64,000 nucleotides of DNA, taken from an uncultured Flaviramulus sp. GTDB lineage: Bacteria; Bacteroidota; Bacteroidia; Flavobacteriales; Flavobacteriaceae. The stretch spans positions 186,001 to 250,000 of the forward strand of contig CANMUP010000004.1 of assembly GCA_947501105.1 (NCBI GenBank), written 5' to 3'. The notes under the pieces were generated by a model. The model was not told the origin of the DNA and did not search any database. It was given only the letters and a program-made list of their open reading frames with translations. How positions within the stretch are numbered: the stretch's first letter is position 1; the number at the start of each line of letters is the position of its first letter. The position numbers and the translations under genes were made by a program. This document shows, in pieces, positions 1 to 8,675 of the stretch.

Positions 1-888
1 TACCTCAACTGGTTTTGAAGCTACATAGACATCTGCATCAATAGCTACTGTTTTAAATTCAATCGCGCTTTGTTCTGCTTCAACTAATTCTTTAAAAGCA
101 TCTAACCCAATATCTTTTAATAAGAATTTCATACGAGCCTTGGCGCGACTTTTACGTTCACCATGACGATCAAAAATTCTTAAAACACCTTCCATTACTG
201 GGATAATTTTATCTGTAGACAAAAAATCATATAATACATCTGCATGACGTGGTTGAGACCCTAGTCCGCCGCCAATCATAACTTTAAAACCACGCTCACC
301 GTTTTGAATTTTTGCTATGAATCCTAAATCATGCATGTAAGACAAGCCTGTATCTTCATCTGAAGATGAAAACGAGACTTTAAATTTACGTCCCATCTCT
401 TGACAAATAGGATTTCTTAAAAAGAATTTAAAAAGTGCATCTGCATATGGCGATACATCAAATGGTTCGTTTGTGTCGATTCCTGCAGTTTCAGAAGCTG
501 TTACGTTTCTTACCGTATTACCACAAGCTTCACGCAGGGTAACATCATCACGTTCTAATTCAGCCCAAAGTTCTGGCGTTCTATTTAAATCTACGTAATG
601 AATTTGAATATCTTGACGTGTTGTAATATGTAACCTTCCTCTAGAATATTCATCAGACACATCAGAAATTCTTCGTAATTGATTACTCAAAACTTTTCCG
701 TATGGTAGTTTTATACGAATCATTTGTACGCCTTCTTGACGCTGGCCATAAACACCACGTGCTAAACGAAGACTTCTAAATTTCTCTTCGTCTATCTTTC
801 CATTATGAAATAACTCAATTTTATTAGCTAATTCTATAATATCGTTTTCTACGATTGGATTTTCTATTTCTGTTCTAAAACTTTGCAT
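1..888 (-). CDS. Nitrite/sulfite reductase hemoprotein, 3'-truncated by window edge
   Basis: Reading leftward from an ATG at 886-888 there is an open frame of 296 codons that runs off the window at base 1, so the C-terminal half is missing. Visible motifs are those of the first half of siroheme/4Fe-4S sulfite and nitrite reductases: RGRLHITTRQDIQIH near residue 90 and GNTVRNVTAS near residue 130. The cluster-binding cysteines would lie in the missing part. It starts 9 bases after the cysN stop, last of five visible genes transcribed leftward, so the likely role is reduction of sulfite to sulfide for cysteine and methionine synthesis. The family cannot separate sulfite from nitrite on motifs alone; the operon argues for sulfite. 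Confidence 0.88.
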   Translation of the reverse strand, partial: MQSFRTEIENPIVENDIIELANKIELFHNGKIDEEKFRSLRLARGVYGQRQEGVQMIRIKLPYGKVLSNQLRRISDVSDEYSRGRLHITTRQDIQIHYVDLNRTPELWAELERDDVTLREACGNTVRNVTASETAGIDTNEPFDVSPYADALFKFFLRNPICQEMGRKFKVSFSSSDEDTGLSYMHDLGFIAKIQNGERGFKVMIGGGLGSQPRHADVLYDFLSTDKIIPVMEGVLRIFDRHGERKSRAKARMKFLLKDIGLDAFKELVEAEQSAIEFKTVAIDADVYVASKPVEV

Positions 889-897
889 TTTCTTTTT

Positions 898-2145
898 TTA
901 TTGAATGAAGCCCGCTCCAACCGTATTATTTGATTGTGGGTCAATTAAAATGAATGAACCGTTGGTTCTATGATTTTTAAATTGATCGTAAAAAATGGGC
1001 TTATTTAACTTAAAGCTAACTGAAGCAATATCATTTACTCCTAATCCAGAAACATCTGAATCTATACCAGAATAATCCGGATTTATTTTGTGATTAATTT
1101 TATCAACTTTTGCTAACACTTTATTTATACCGTGCTGTACCACATATTTCCCTCCAGGAGTTAATTGAGTTGAATCCATCCAGCATACATTCGCCGTAAA
1201 TTGCTTTTCAATGGTTGGTAAATCATCAGCTTTAACAATCATATCACCACGACTAACATTAATGTCGTTCTCTAAAGTGATTGTTACAGAAGAACGTCTA
1301 GAAGCAGTTTCATACTTCTCATCGTAAAAGTAAATATCCTTGATTTTTGATTTAGTTTGTGATGGCAATACCACAATATCATCTCCCACACTTAAATTAC
1401 CGCCATAAACTTTACCTGCATAACCTCTATAATCATGAAAATCTTCAGTTTTAGGTCGAATTACATACTGCACAGGAAAACGTGGTGTACCGATATTAAA
1501 AATATCTGCTTTATCTATTTTTTCTAAATGTTCTAATAAAGCTTCGCCTGCATACCAAGGCATTTTTTCAGATTTATTAACAACATTATCTCCTTTTAAA
1601 GCACTCACAGGAATGAAGGTTATTTTCTGATCTTGGTAATCTCGTTTGCTCATTAATTCCTCAAAATCAGCCTTAATTTTATTATAAACTTCTTCAGAAT
1701 AATCAACCAAATCCATTTTGTTAATGGCTACTACAACATCTTTTATTCTTAATAAATTATTAATAAAGAAGTGACGATTGGTTTGTTCTATAACACCTTT
1801 TCTAGCATCAATTAAAATAATAGAAGCTTGTGATGTTGAAGCCCCAGTTACCATATTACGTGTATATTCCACATGACCAGGAGTATCTGCTATAATGTAA
1901 CTTTTCTTTTTAGTTGAAAAATAAATATGAGCTACATCAATTGTAATACCTTGTTCTCTTTCGGCAACCAAACCATCGGTCGCTAACGAAAAATCTAAGT
2001 AATCATAACCACGTTGCTTACTTGTTTTTTCAATAGCTTCTAATTTATCTGTAGTTAATGACTTTGTATCATAAAGAATACGCCCAATTAAGGTGCTTTT
2101 TCCATCATCTACACTTCCTGCTGTTGCTATTTTTAATACTTCCAT
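898..2145 (-). CDS. cysN: Sulfate adenylyltransferase subunit 1 (GTPase)
   Basis: 415 residues. The GTPase signature is complete: P-loop GSVDDGKS at residues 10-17, DTPGH at 87-91 and NKMD at 142-145, followed by EF-Tu-like beta-barrel domains. CysN couples GTP hydrolysis to formation of adenosine 5'-phosphosulfate from ATP and sulfate by CysD. The protein ends after the barrel domains, so there is no fused APS kinase (CysC) as in some NodQ-type proteins. It follows cysD by 98 bases that hold a hairpin repeat, and the next gene starts 9 bases later. Cytoplasmic. Confidence 0.95.
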   Translation of the reverse strand: MEVLKIATAGSVDDGKSTLIGRILYDTKSLTTDKLEAIEKTSKQRGYDYLDFSLATDGLVAEREQGITIDVAHIYFSTKKKSYIIADTPGHVEYTRNMVTGASTSQASIILIDARKGVIEQTNRHFFINNLLRIKDVVVAINKMDLVDYSEEVYNKIKADFEELMSKRDYQDQKITFIPVSALKGDNVVNKSEKMPWYAGEALLEHLEKIDKADIFNIGTPRFPVQYVIRPKTEDFHDYRGYAGKVYGGNLSVGDDIVVLPSQTKSKIKDIYFYDEKYETASRRSSVTITLENDINVSRGDMIVKADDLPTIEKQFTANVCWMDSTQLTPGGKYVVQHGINKVLAKVDKINHKINPDYSGIDSDVSGLGVNDIASVSFKLNKPIFYDQFKNHRTNGSFILIDPQSNNTVGAGFIQ

Positions 2146-2152
2146 TTTTATT

Positions 2153-2183
2153 TGCTGTTGGCTTTTAGCTTTTGGCTGCTGGC
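2153..2183. repeat. Short imperfect tandem repeat between cysD and cysN
   Basis: The cysD-cysN spacer contains about two and a half imperfect copies of a GCTGTTGGCTTTT-like unit. It is low-complexity, non-coding sequence next to a hairpin. Function unknown. Confidence 0.4.
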
Positions 2184-2207
2184 CTATTTAATATTCGTTT
2201 TTAAAAG

Positions 2208-2227
2208 ATTTCCGTCTTCGCGGAAAT
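2208..2227. repeat. Intercistronic hairpin repeat in cysD-cysN spacer
   Basis: ATTTCCG (2208-2214) and CGGAAAT (2221-2227) form a perfect 7-bp stem around a 6-base TCTTCG loop. I recall this type of hairpin as a dispersed repeat in flavobacterial genomes; that is memory, not something this window shows. No long T run follows on the transcribed (minus) strand, so it is more likely an RNA-stabilising or repeat element than a terminator. Confidence 0.5.
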
Positions 2228-2243
2228 GACAAAAAATGGCATT

Positions 2244-3158
2244 TTAGAAATACCCTTGTTGTTTACGTTTTTCCATAGCGGCTTCAGATCGTTTATCATC
2301 TATACGTGCTCCACGTTCAGAAATAGTACTCTCTCTAATTTCTTGAACTACGGTTGCTATATCTGCTGCTTCAGATAATACAGCAGCTGTACAACTCATA
2401 TCTCCTACGGTTCTAAATCTTACAATACGCTCTAAAACTTCTTCATCTTCTTCTCTAAAAACCACTTCATCATCTGCAGACCATATTAAACCATCTCGTA
2501 AGAATGTTGCTCTTGTATGTGCGAAATAAATTGAAGGAATTTCAATATTTTCTTTTTCTATATAAGACCAAACATCTAATTCTGTCCAGTTTGATATTGG
2601 AAACACACGTACATTTTGTCCGTGTTCAATATCGCCGTTTAACATATCAAATAATTCTGGACGCTGATTTTTCTCATCCCATTGTCCAAAATCGTCACGC
2701 ACTGAAAAAATACGTTCTTTAGCTCTTGCTTTTTCTTCGTCACGACGGGCACCACCAATACAAGCATCGAATTTAAATTCTTCAATAGCATCTAAAAGCG
2801 TTGTAGTTTGTAATTGATTTCTACTAGCGTACTTTCCAGATTCTTCCTTTACTTTTCCTTGATCGATTGAATCTTGAACATTTCTAATAATTAAATCTAA
2901 ACCTAGTTCTTTAACCAGCCTATCTCTAAATTCGATAGTTTCAGGAAAGTTATGTCCAGTATCGATATGCATTAAAGGAAATGGAATTTTAGCAGGATAA
3001 AATGCTTTTACAGCTAGCCTTACTAAAGTGATAGAATCTTTTCCTCCAGAAAATAACAACACAGGTTTTTCAAATTGTGCTGCTACTTCTCTCATAATAT
3101 ATATAGCTTCGTTTTCAAGCGAATTTATATGTGATGTATCTTTGTTCATCGTATTCAT
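2244..3158 (-). CDS. cysD: Sulfate adenylyltransferase subunit 2
   Basis: 304 residues from the ATG at 3156-3158. A longer frame begins at a GTG at 3188, but that would overlap the cysH stop; the ATG leaves a 13-base spacer and gives the usual N-terminus. The PP-loop SGGKDS at residues 37-42 is the ATP-pyrophosphatase signature, and GGARRDEEKARAKERIFS is typical of CysD. It adenylylates sulfate together with CysN, in the cytoplasm. Middle gene of the leftward sulfate assimilation operon. Confidence 0.95.
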   Translation of the reverse strand: MNTMNKDTSHINSLENEAIYIMREVAAQFEKPVLLFSGGKDSITLVRLAVKAFYPAKIPFPLMHIDTGHNFPETIEFRDRLVKELGLDLIIRNVQDSIDQGKVKEESGKYASRNQLQTTTLLDAIEEFKFDACIGGARRDEEKARAKERIFSVRDDFGQWDEKNQRPELFDMLNGDIEHGQNVRVFPISNWTELDVWSYIEKENIEIPSIYFAHTRATFLRDGLIWSADDEVVFREEDEEVLERIVRFRTVGDMSCTAAVLSEAADIATVVQEIRESTISERGARIDDKRSEAAMEKRKQQGYF

Positions 3159-3171
3159 TTTATCTTTTATA

Positions 3172-3792
3172 TTAAGCGTGTAAACCACACTCTCTATTCT
3201 CTAATGCTTTTGTTGGGTCGAAATATTTAAATTCGTTAGGTAAGTTATTGTCACGTAAATAGGTGTCTAATTTTTCATCAGACCAATAGTAAAATGGGCT
3301 AACTTTTAAAACACCATCTTTACTTAAACTAAAAATTCCAATACTATTTCTAAACGCTGTTTGTCCTTGGCGCAAGTTTGTAAACCACACTTTTGGTTTG
3401 TGCTCTTCCATAGCACGCTTAAAAGGTTCTAACTTTACTTGCTCTGTAAACAGTGCATGCTCTGGAGCATCAACACTTGGAATACCTAAAACCACATCTC
3501 TATGAGAAGATGTTTGTTTAGGCACATATAAGTACACGTTTAAATCTAAATCAGAAATAACCTGTTCCGCATGTTTGTAAGTTTGTGGTGTATTATAACC
3601 TGTATCACACCAAACCACTGAGGTTTTAGGCACTACTTTATTTACTGCGTGTAAAATCGCAGCTTCGTATGGTCTAAAATTAGTAGTCACAACAGCTTCA
3701 GTATTAAGTGCGAAAGCTTTTTTAATAATTTCAGCCGGTGTTGCATTTTTATATGACTCGTTTAGAGCTTCTATTTGATTTTGATCTATCAT
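3172..3792 (-). CDS. cysH: Phosphoadenylyl-sulfate reductase, CysH family
   Basis: 206 residues from the ATG at 3790-3792, two bases after the upstream stop; an in-frame ATG at 3807 would overlap that gene by 13 bases. The C-terminal ECGLHA carries the catalytic cysteine of thioredoxin-dependent PAPS reductases, and WCDTGYNTPQTY matches the family core. The paired cysteines (CC and CxxC) that hold the 4Fe-4S cluster of APS reductases are absent, which favours PAPS as substrate. No APS kinase is visible in the window, so the PAPS source is unresolved. Product: sulfite for the downstream reductase. Confidence 0.9.
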   Translation of the reverse strand: MIDQNQIEALNESYKNATPAEIIKKAFALNTEAVVTTNFRPYEAAILHAVNKVVPKTSVVWCDTGYNTPQTYKHAEQVISDLDLNVYLYVPKQTSSHRDVVLGIPSVDAPEHALFTEQVKLEPFKRAMEEHKPKVWFTNLRQGQTAFRNSIGIFSLSKDGVLKVSPFYYWSDEKLDTYLRDNNLPNEFKYFDPTKALENRECGLHA

Positions 3793-3794
3793 AA

Positions 3795-4094
3795 TTATTT
3801 TCCCCATTTTATTTTACTCCAAGCGCGTTCATGAAAGAAATACAATATCATTTTCGACACAAATTCTACTGAAGCAATAGCTGCTGCTGTTGAAGCTTCG
3901 CCAATTATAATCCAAGACAAAATTAAAGTGTCTAGAGTTCCTATAATTCTCCAGCTAATCGTTTTTGCTAAACTGCGCTTAACTCTTTCAGTAGGCTGCT
4001 CTTCTGTTTTTGATACTTCTTCCCCGGAAGGGTTATTAATATCAATAACTTTCACATCCTTATTATTTCTATTTAAAACAGCGTCGATAATCAT
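3795..4094 (-). CDS. DUF2061 membrane protein, first gene of cys operon
   Basis: 99 residues. After a charged N-terminus of about 40 residues comes the DUF2061 core: KRSLAKTISWRIIGTLDT, a hydrophobic helix containing LILSWIIIG, a second around SVEFVSKMILYFF, and a final HERAWSKIKWG. Two membrane helices in the inner membrane are predicted. DUF2061 genes recur beside sulfate assimilation genes, but I know of no defined reaction. It begins about 40 bases downstream of a good -7 box and its stop is two bases from the cysH start, so it is the promoter-proximal gene. Confidence 0.85.
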   Translation of the reverse strand: MIIDAVLNRNNKDVKVIDINNPSGEEVSKTEEQPTERVKRSLAKTISWRIIGTLDTLILSWIIIGEASTAAAIASVEFVSKMILYFFHERAWSKIKWGK

Positions 4095-4117
4095 TTTAAA
4101 TTTGTTTTTTATATTAA

Positions 4118-4136
4118 TCCTATAGATTTAATAGGA
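4118..4136. promoter_or_regulatory. Inverted repeat in 5' leader of cys operon
   Basis: TCCTAT (4118-4123) and ATAGGA (4131-4136) form a perfect 6-bp inverted repeat with 7 bases between. It lies between the -7 box and the DUF2061 start, at or just inside the expected transcript start. It could be an operator half-site pair or a 5' RNA hairpin. Confidence 0.35.
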
Positions 4137-4140
4137 AATA

Positions 4141-4164
4141 CAAATGTAAAACATATTTTTACAT
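4141..4164 (-). promoter_or_regulatory. cys operon -7 box overlapped by a perfect palindrome
   Basis: On the minus strand 4148-4141 reads TACATTTG, a perfect match to the Bacteroidota -7 consensus TAnnTTTG. ATGTAAAA (4144-4151), a 5-base spacer CATAT, and TTTTACAT (4157-4164) form a perfect 21-bp palindrome that covers part of this box. A 12-bp direct repeat TAAAACATATTT at 4147-4158 and 4166-4177 (19-bp period) overlaps it. No good -33 TTG is present. This looks like an operator, plausibly for the adjacent Rrf2 regulator; the link is inference. Confidence 0.55.
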
Positions 4165-4266
4165 ATAAAACATATTTAACAACTTTTTAGAATAATGAAC
4201 TATTTTAAGGATAAGTGGAAGAAAAAAGCAAGAAAACCTGAATATTTTATGAAATTCTCAGCAGTA

Positions 4267-4677
4267 TTAGCTTGACAAATCTGCTAAAGTGGTATTTCTG
4301 AATACCTGAAGTGTATTATCACGTACCTGAATCATAAGTTTATGTACACTGCAGAGGTTTTCGTCTGGACAATCGTCGCATTTTTCGTAAAAATTTAAAC
4401 TCACGCAAGGCACCATAGCAATTGGTCCTTCAAGAACACGCATCACATCGGTCATTTTTATTTCTGATGGTTCTTTTCTTAGATAATAACCACCATGTTT
4501 CCCTTTTTTTGATCCTAAAACACCAGATTTTCTAAGGGTAAGTAAAATACTTTCTAAAAATTTTTGAGGTATATTTTCGCTTTCGGCAATTTCACCAACT
4601 GGTACAGGTAAATCACTTTTACTTCTAGCAATATAAGTTAGTGCTTTTAGTCCGTATTTTGTTTTTTTAGATAGCAT
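4267..4677 (-). CDS. Rrf2-family transcriptional regulator
   Basis: 136 residues from the ATG at 4675-4677; the upstream frame only extends to a TTG. The N-terminus MLSKKTKYGLKAL and the later GVLGSKKGKHGGYYL are the winged-helix and wing signatures of Rrf2 proteins. Cysteines at about residues 91, 100, 103 and 109 fall where IscR/NsrR-type members hold an iron-sulfur cluster; one extra cysteine is present relative to the usual three. The gene lies just upstream of the cys operon on the same strand, separated by 172 bases containing the palindrome. A role in sulfur regulation is likely by context. Confidence 0.85.
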   Translation of the reverse strand: MLSKKTKYGLKALTYIARSKSDLPVPVGEIAESENIPQKFLESILLTLRKSGVLGSKKGKHGGYYLRKEPSEIKMTDVMRVLEGPIAMVPCVSLNFYEKCDDCPDENLCSVHKLMIQVRDNTLQVFRNTTLADLSS

Positions 4678-4743
4678 GGTGCTAAAATACTTATTTAAAT
4701 ATAGAGATTCACTATACAAATTTTAAAAATATTTAAAAAAAAC

Positions 4744-4774
4744 GCTAAAACCTTACTGAAAGTAAGGTTTTAGC
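4744..4774 (-). terminator. Strong terminator-like hairpin upstream of Rrf2 gene
   Basis: GCTAAAACCTTAC (4744-4756) and GTAAGGTTTTAGC (4762-4774) are a perfect 13-bp inverted repeat with a 5-base loop. On the minus strand it is followed by a run of eight or more T, so it points leftward towards the Rrf2 gene. No leftward gene lies immediately upstream, because the next feature is the rightward RHS gene. It could be the end of a lost gene or an attenuator of the Rrf2 transcript. Confidence 0.6.
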
Positions 4775-4839
4775 TTACTCCAAATCCAAAAGTCCTTCAT
4801 AATTTTATAAACTCATTACAAACCGTAAATAATGTACTT

Positions 4840-7800
4840 ATGAATATACGATTTTTAGTTTTTTTGATGTTTTTATTTTTTAACCCAGCCTTTAGTCAAA
4901 ATTTAAAACCTGAACTTGATACATATGCTCCAGTATCTCCCAACGCTGCTAGTTTAGGTAAATATGGATTGTTCCCAGTAAACTACAACCTAGGGACTGT
5001 AAATACAGGGATACCCATTTACACTATAAATACAGGTCAGCAAGAGCTACCCATAAACCTAAGTTATAATACTGGAGGAATACGAGTAAATGAATTAGCC
5101 TCGTGGGTGGGTTTAGGTTGGTCTTTAAACAGTGGAGGCGCTATAATTAGGAATACAAAAGGAATTCCTGAAAATATCAGTTCGACCACTGAAATTAAGG
5201 ATTTGCAAAATGCGGCTTATAACCAAGTTAATTATGAGTATTTGTACGGTGTTTGGTCAGGACAAAAGGATAGTCAAACAGATGAATTTATAATAAATGC
5301 GCCTGGTATTACAGGGACATTTTATTTTGACTTCAGCAATAGTAATGATATTGTTTTCTCAGACCATACTAAAGCAAAAGTTAATATTTTATCGGGTACA
5401 GAAATAGAAGTTGTTAGAACAGACGGAACTACTTTACGTTTTGGAACAGCGATAGATAATCATGATGCAACTGAAGTTTCTACAATGCCAGCAAGCAATC
5501 ATAGAAATGCGTATGATTATATAAGTGCTTGGTATCTTACAGAAATGATATCTCCTAAAGGCGATACTATTACGTTTAAGTATAAAAGTAAAGATTATGT
5601 TTGGGATTACCCTGTAGCTTCTGGTGAGAATGTTATTCAACCTGAATCGTCCGGACCACTAAAAGGTACTTATCCAGATGTAAGACATAGTGATAAAAAG
5701 TACTTGGAACGTATTGAATTCAAAAATGGATATTTACTATTTAATTCTACATTAGGAAGGCAAGACCTGAATGATGAATATCGTTTGGATAACATAAAAG
5801 TATATTCAGGAAATTTTGGTGGGTCTAACGTAGTACTGGTTGAAGAATATACATTTAATTACACTTACTTTACAAGATCTGGTGGCACACTACCTACAGG
5901 GCATTTCGGTATGCAAGGCGGGCGTTCATTTACTGATACTAATATGGTTAACAGTAGAACGAAATCCTTAAAATTAGATAAAGTCATTGTAGGTAAAAAT
6001 GGAGTTGGGCAAGAGTATTTCTTCGAATACGATAGTACAGTTTTACCTTTAAGAGGTTCTACAAGTCAAGATCAATGGGGCTATGCCAATGCAAACACTG
6101 GGAGCTTACTGCTACCTACAAGTGGGACATTCTCAACTACTAGTTCATTAGGTAGTTTAGGTTCTCCTATTAACTATAATGTTGGAACAGGAGATAGAAA
6201 TGGTAATGAAGCTAAAATGAAAGCGGCTTCCCTAAAAAAAATAACCTATCCAACCGGTGGATATACCGTTTTTGAGTACGACACCTATAAAAACACCTAC
6301 CAAACAACAGAACCTACTTACTCTAACAAAAATGAAGCTATACAAGCCTATGGAACGGATTGTGATCCTAATACGTATCCGGCTACTTCGAGTTCTACTT
6401 TTTCAATAGGTTCAAACTATGTAGTCGGTAGTGGTAAATTATATATCACGTTTTCTGAATCTAGTGGTCAAGGTAATGGGTTTACACATGTGGAACATAA
6501 TAACGTAGTGTATTCTGGGCCAACAAACGGTTCCACAAGTTCATCATCACAGGTTGTTAATGTCAATTTTTCTCAAGGGTTTCATACTTTGGAAGCATAT
6601 GAGTACCGTTCTGGAAACACCAATTCTGCTCAAGGATGTGCGTTTACAACAATAAGCGCCAGTTGGCAAGTGGATAATGGTGCAACTACAACAACAACCC
6701 ATGTAGATGTTTATGGCGGTTTACGAGTAAAATCTATTAAAAACTATGACGGTGTTTCAGCGTCACCAGTGACCATAAAAGAATTTGAATATGAAGGCGT
6801 TAATGTACTTCAGCCTAAAAAAATCAGGGGAGAAACTAGTTTTTTCTTAAATAACAGCAGACAACTCAATGTACTAGTCTCTACCAATGTTGGTTATGAT
6901 AACAATATAGGAGGCAGACCAGTTTTAGAATATGGAAAAGTAACAGAATATGATATTAGTCCTGTTGATGCTAATAATAATGGGAAATCAGTGTATCATT
7001 ATAATACAATTCCTTCACAACGGTTGTTAGAATTTGGCGGACCTATAGCTTTTAAACATCCTCAACTTGATATAACCGGTGTTGAAGAATATGGTTTATT
7101 GAATACAATCTATAATAACGCCTTAAACACAGACACCTTTTCTTTTTTTAGAACCGATAAATGGCGCTATGGAACCTTAGGTAAAAAAGAAATCTATAAA
7201 AATACAGGAACCACACAAAACCCAGTATATGTAAAAGTAAGCCAAACGGAAAATCAATACGCTACCCTTCAAACTTCTGACATTAAGATCAATTTTATAT
7301 CAAAAATCTGGATGAATGAAGCTAACAATGACGGTGTGTGGTATGACCCTGATAGTTATGAAGTTTATGGATACAATAATTATCACTTTAGTTATTTCAT
7401 TGGAGAAGTTTCCTTAGGTAAGCAAGCACTTTCTCAAACAATAACTACTAATTATGATACAAATGGTAATAACCCAATAGTACAAACTATCAATTATTTT
7501 TATGAAAATTCAGACCATTTACAACCAACAAAAATTGAAACTACAAATAGCAAAGGAGAATTGCTAAAAACCGCAACTTCGTATGCTCATGATGTTAGTG
7601 ATCAAACGTTAATAAATCAAAATAGAATAGCAGAACCAGTTCAAATAGAGAGTTTTAAAAAAGTTGGAACAGATCCAGAAACGAAACTCATCGAACAAAA
7701 AACTTTATACAACACTTTTGGTTCTAATTACCTTCCAAACAAGATTCAAACATCAAAAGGCATCGCCTCTTTAGAAGATCATATTCAATTTCATGATTAT

Positions 7801-8214
7801 TACAGTAATGGTAATGTAAAAGAAGTTAGTAAAGATAATGGGACTCATATTATTTATGTATGGGGTTATAATGAGCAGTACCCAATTGCTAAAATAGAAA
7901 ATGCCACATTTACAGGATTACCATCTAATATACAGGTTATTATAGATGCTGCTGTTTTAGCTTCAGATAACGATATAAACACCACTACAGAAAATACTTT
8001 AAGAACTTCTCTAGATAATCTTAGAATTCAGTTTCCTAACGCTATGGTAAGCACCTACACATACGATCCACTTATTGGAGTAACGAGTATGACTGATCCT
8101 AAGGGTTATACCATGTATTATGAGTATGATGATTTTAACCGTTTAGAGCAAGTCAAAGATGCCGAGGGTAAGATACTGAGTAAAAACAAATACCATTATA
8201 AAGGGCAGCAATAA
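4840..8214 (+). CDS. Secreted RHS/YD-repeat protein (N-terminal partner)
   Basis: 1124 residues with a signal peptide (MNIRFLVFLMFLFFNPAFSQ). Near residues 60-105 it has INTGQQELPINLSYNTGG followed by ASWVGLGWSLNSGGAI, the conserved start of Bacteroidota RHS shells and similar to SpvB/TcdB-like shell proteins. The middle is beta-rich, with Ser/Thr/Asn-rich stretches at about 520-620. The C-terminus has YD repeats (YTYDPLIG, YYEYDDFNRLEQVKDAEGK). It ends without an RHS core or toxin tip, so it probably works with the RHS protein two genes downstream. No lipobox is seen; secretion across the inner membrane is predicted. Confidence 0.8.
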   Translation: MNIRFLVFLMFLFFNPAFSQNLKPELDTYAPVSPNAASLGKYGLFPVNYNLGTVNTGIPIYTINTGQQELPINLSYNTGGIRVNELASWVGLGWSLNSGGAIIRNTKGIPENISSTTEIKDLQNAAYNQVNYEYLYGVWSGQKDSQTDEFIINAPGITGTFYFDFSNSNDIVFSDHTKAKVNILSGTEIEVVRTDGTTLRFGTAIDNHDATEVSTMPASNHRNAYDYISAWYLTEMISPKGDTITFKYKSKDYVWDYPVASGENVIQPESSGPLKGTYPDVRHSDKKYLERIEFKNGYLLFNSTLGRQDLNDEYRLDNIKVYSGNFGGSNVVLVEEYTFNYTYFTRSGGTLPTGHFGMQGGRSFTDTNMVNSRTKSLKLDKVIVGKNGVGQEYFFEYDSTVLPLRGSTSQDQWGYANANTGSLLLPTSGTFSTTSSLGSLGSPINYNVGTGDRNGNEAKMKAASLKKITYPTGGYTVFEYDTYKNTYQTTEPTYSNKNEAIQAYGTDCDPNTYPATSSSTFSIGSNYVVGSGKLYITFSESSGQGNGFTHVEHNNVVYSGPTNGSTSSSSQVVNVNFSQGFHTLEAYEYRSGNTNSAQGCAFTTISASWQVDNGATTTTTHVDVYGGLRVKSIKNYDGVSASPVTIKEFEYEGVNVLQPKKIRGETSFFLNNSRQLNVLVSTNVGYDNNIGGRPVLEYGKVTEYDISPVDANNNGKSVYHYNTIPSQRLLEFGGPIAFKHPQLDITGVEEYGLLNTIYNNALNTDTFSFFRTDKWRYGTLGKKEIYKNTGTTQNPVYVKVSQTENQYATLQTSDIKINFISKIWMNEANNDGVWYDPDSYEVYGYNNYHFSYFIGEVSLGKQALSQTITTNYDTNGNNPIVQTINYFYENSDHLQPTKIETTNSKGELLKTATSYAHDVSDQTLINQNRIAEPVQIESFKKVGTDPETKLIEQKTLYNTFGSNYLPNKIQTSKGIASLEDHIQFHDYYSNGNVKEVSKDNGTHIIYVWGYNEQYPIAKIENATFTGLPSNIQVIIDAAVLASDNDINTTTENTLRTSLDNLRIQFPNAMVSTYTYDPLIGVTSMTDPKGYTMYYEYDDFNRLEQVKDAEGKILSKNKYHYKGQQ

Positions 8215-8250
8215 CCCTTCATTTTTTAATAAAATTTAAAATAGATACAA

Positions 8251-8664
8251 ATGAATACCCTAATAAAAATAATCGTAATAGGCTTGTTTTTTCAAACCAG
8301 TTTAGCTTTAGCCCAATCTGATATAAATTATACACTTAGCAGTAATCAAGTAAGCGTTTTTGAAAAAAGTGAGTCTCTAACATCTACACTGATAAAAACT
8401 GGAAACACCTTAAAATGGGTTCAAAATATAGATGACACGAGTCATACGCTAGAGTATTCCATTAATCAAATTACAGGGAATTGGGATATTAATGAGTCAC
8501 AAGGGAGTTTAATATATACTCTAAACAAAGAGGGTTTTACTGCAATAACCTTTTATCTAACAGGAACAGAAAACGGTGACATAGAAGTAATTCTAAGCAT
8601 ACAAGAAGGCGATACCCCTGCTTTACAATACACTTTTAATATTACCAATATTACTTATCCATAA
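8251..8664 (+). CDS. Small secreted protein between two RHS genes
   Basis: 137 residues with a signal peptide (MNTLIKIIVIGLFFQTSLALAQ) and a mature part of about 115 residues that reads as alternating beta strands. No domain recognised. It starts 36 bases after the upstream RHS gene and ends 11 bases before the next, so the three are almost certainly one transcript. A structural or chaperone role for the RHS pair is possible but unsupported by motif. Confidence 0.65.
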   Translation: MNTLIKIIVIGLFFQTSLALAQSDINYTLSSNQVSVFEKSESLTSTLIKTGNTLKWVQNIDDTSHTLEYSINQITGNWDINESQGSLIYTLNKEGFTAITFYLTGTENGDIEVILSIQEGDTPALQYTFNITNITYP

Positions 8665-8675
8665 TACAATTAGCT

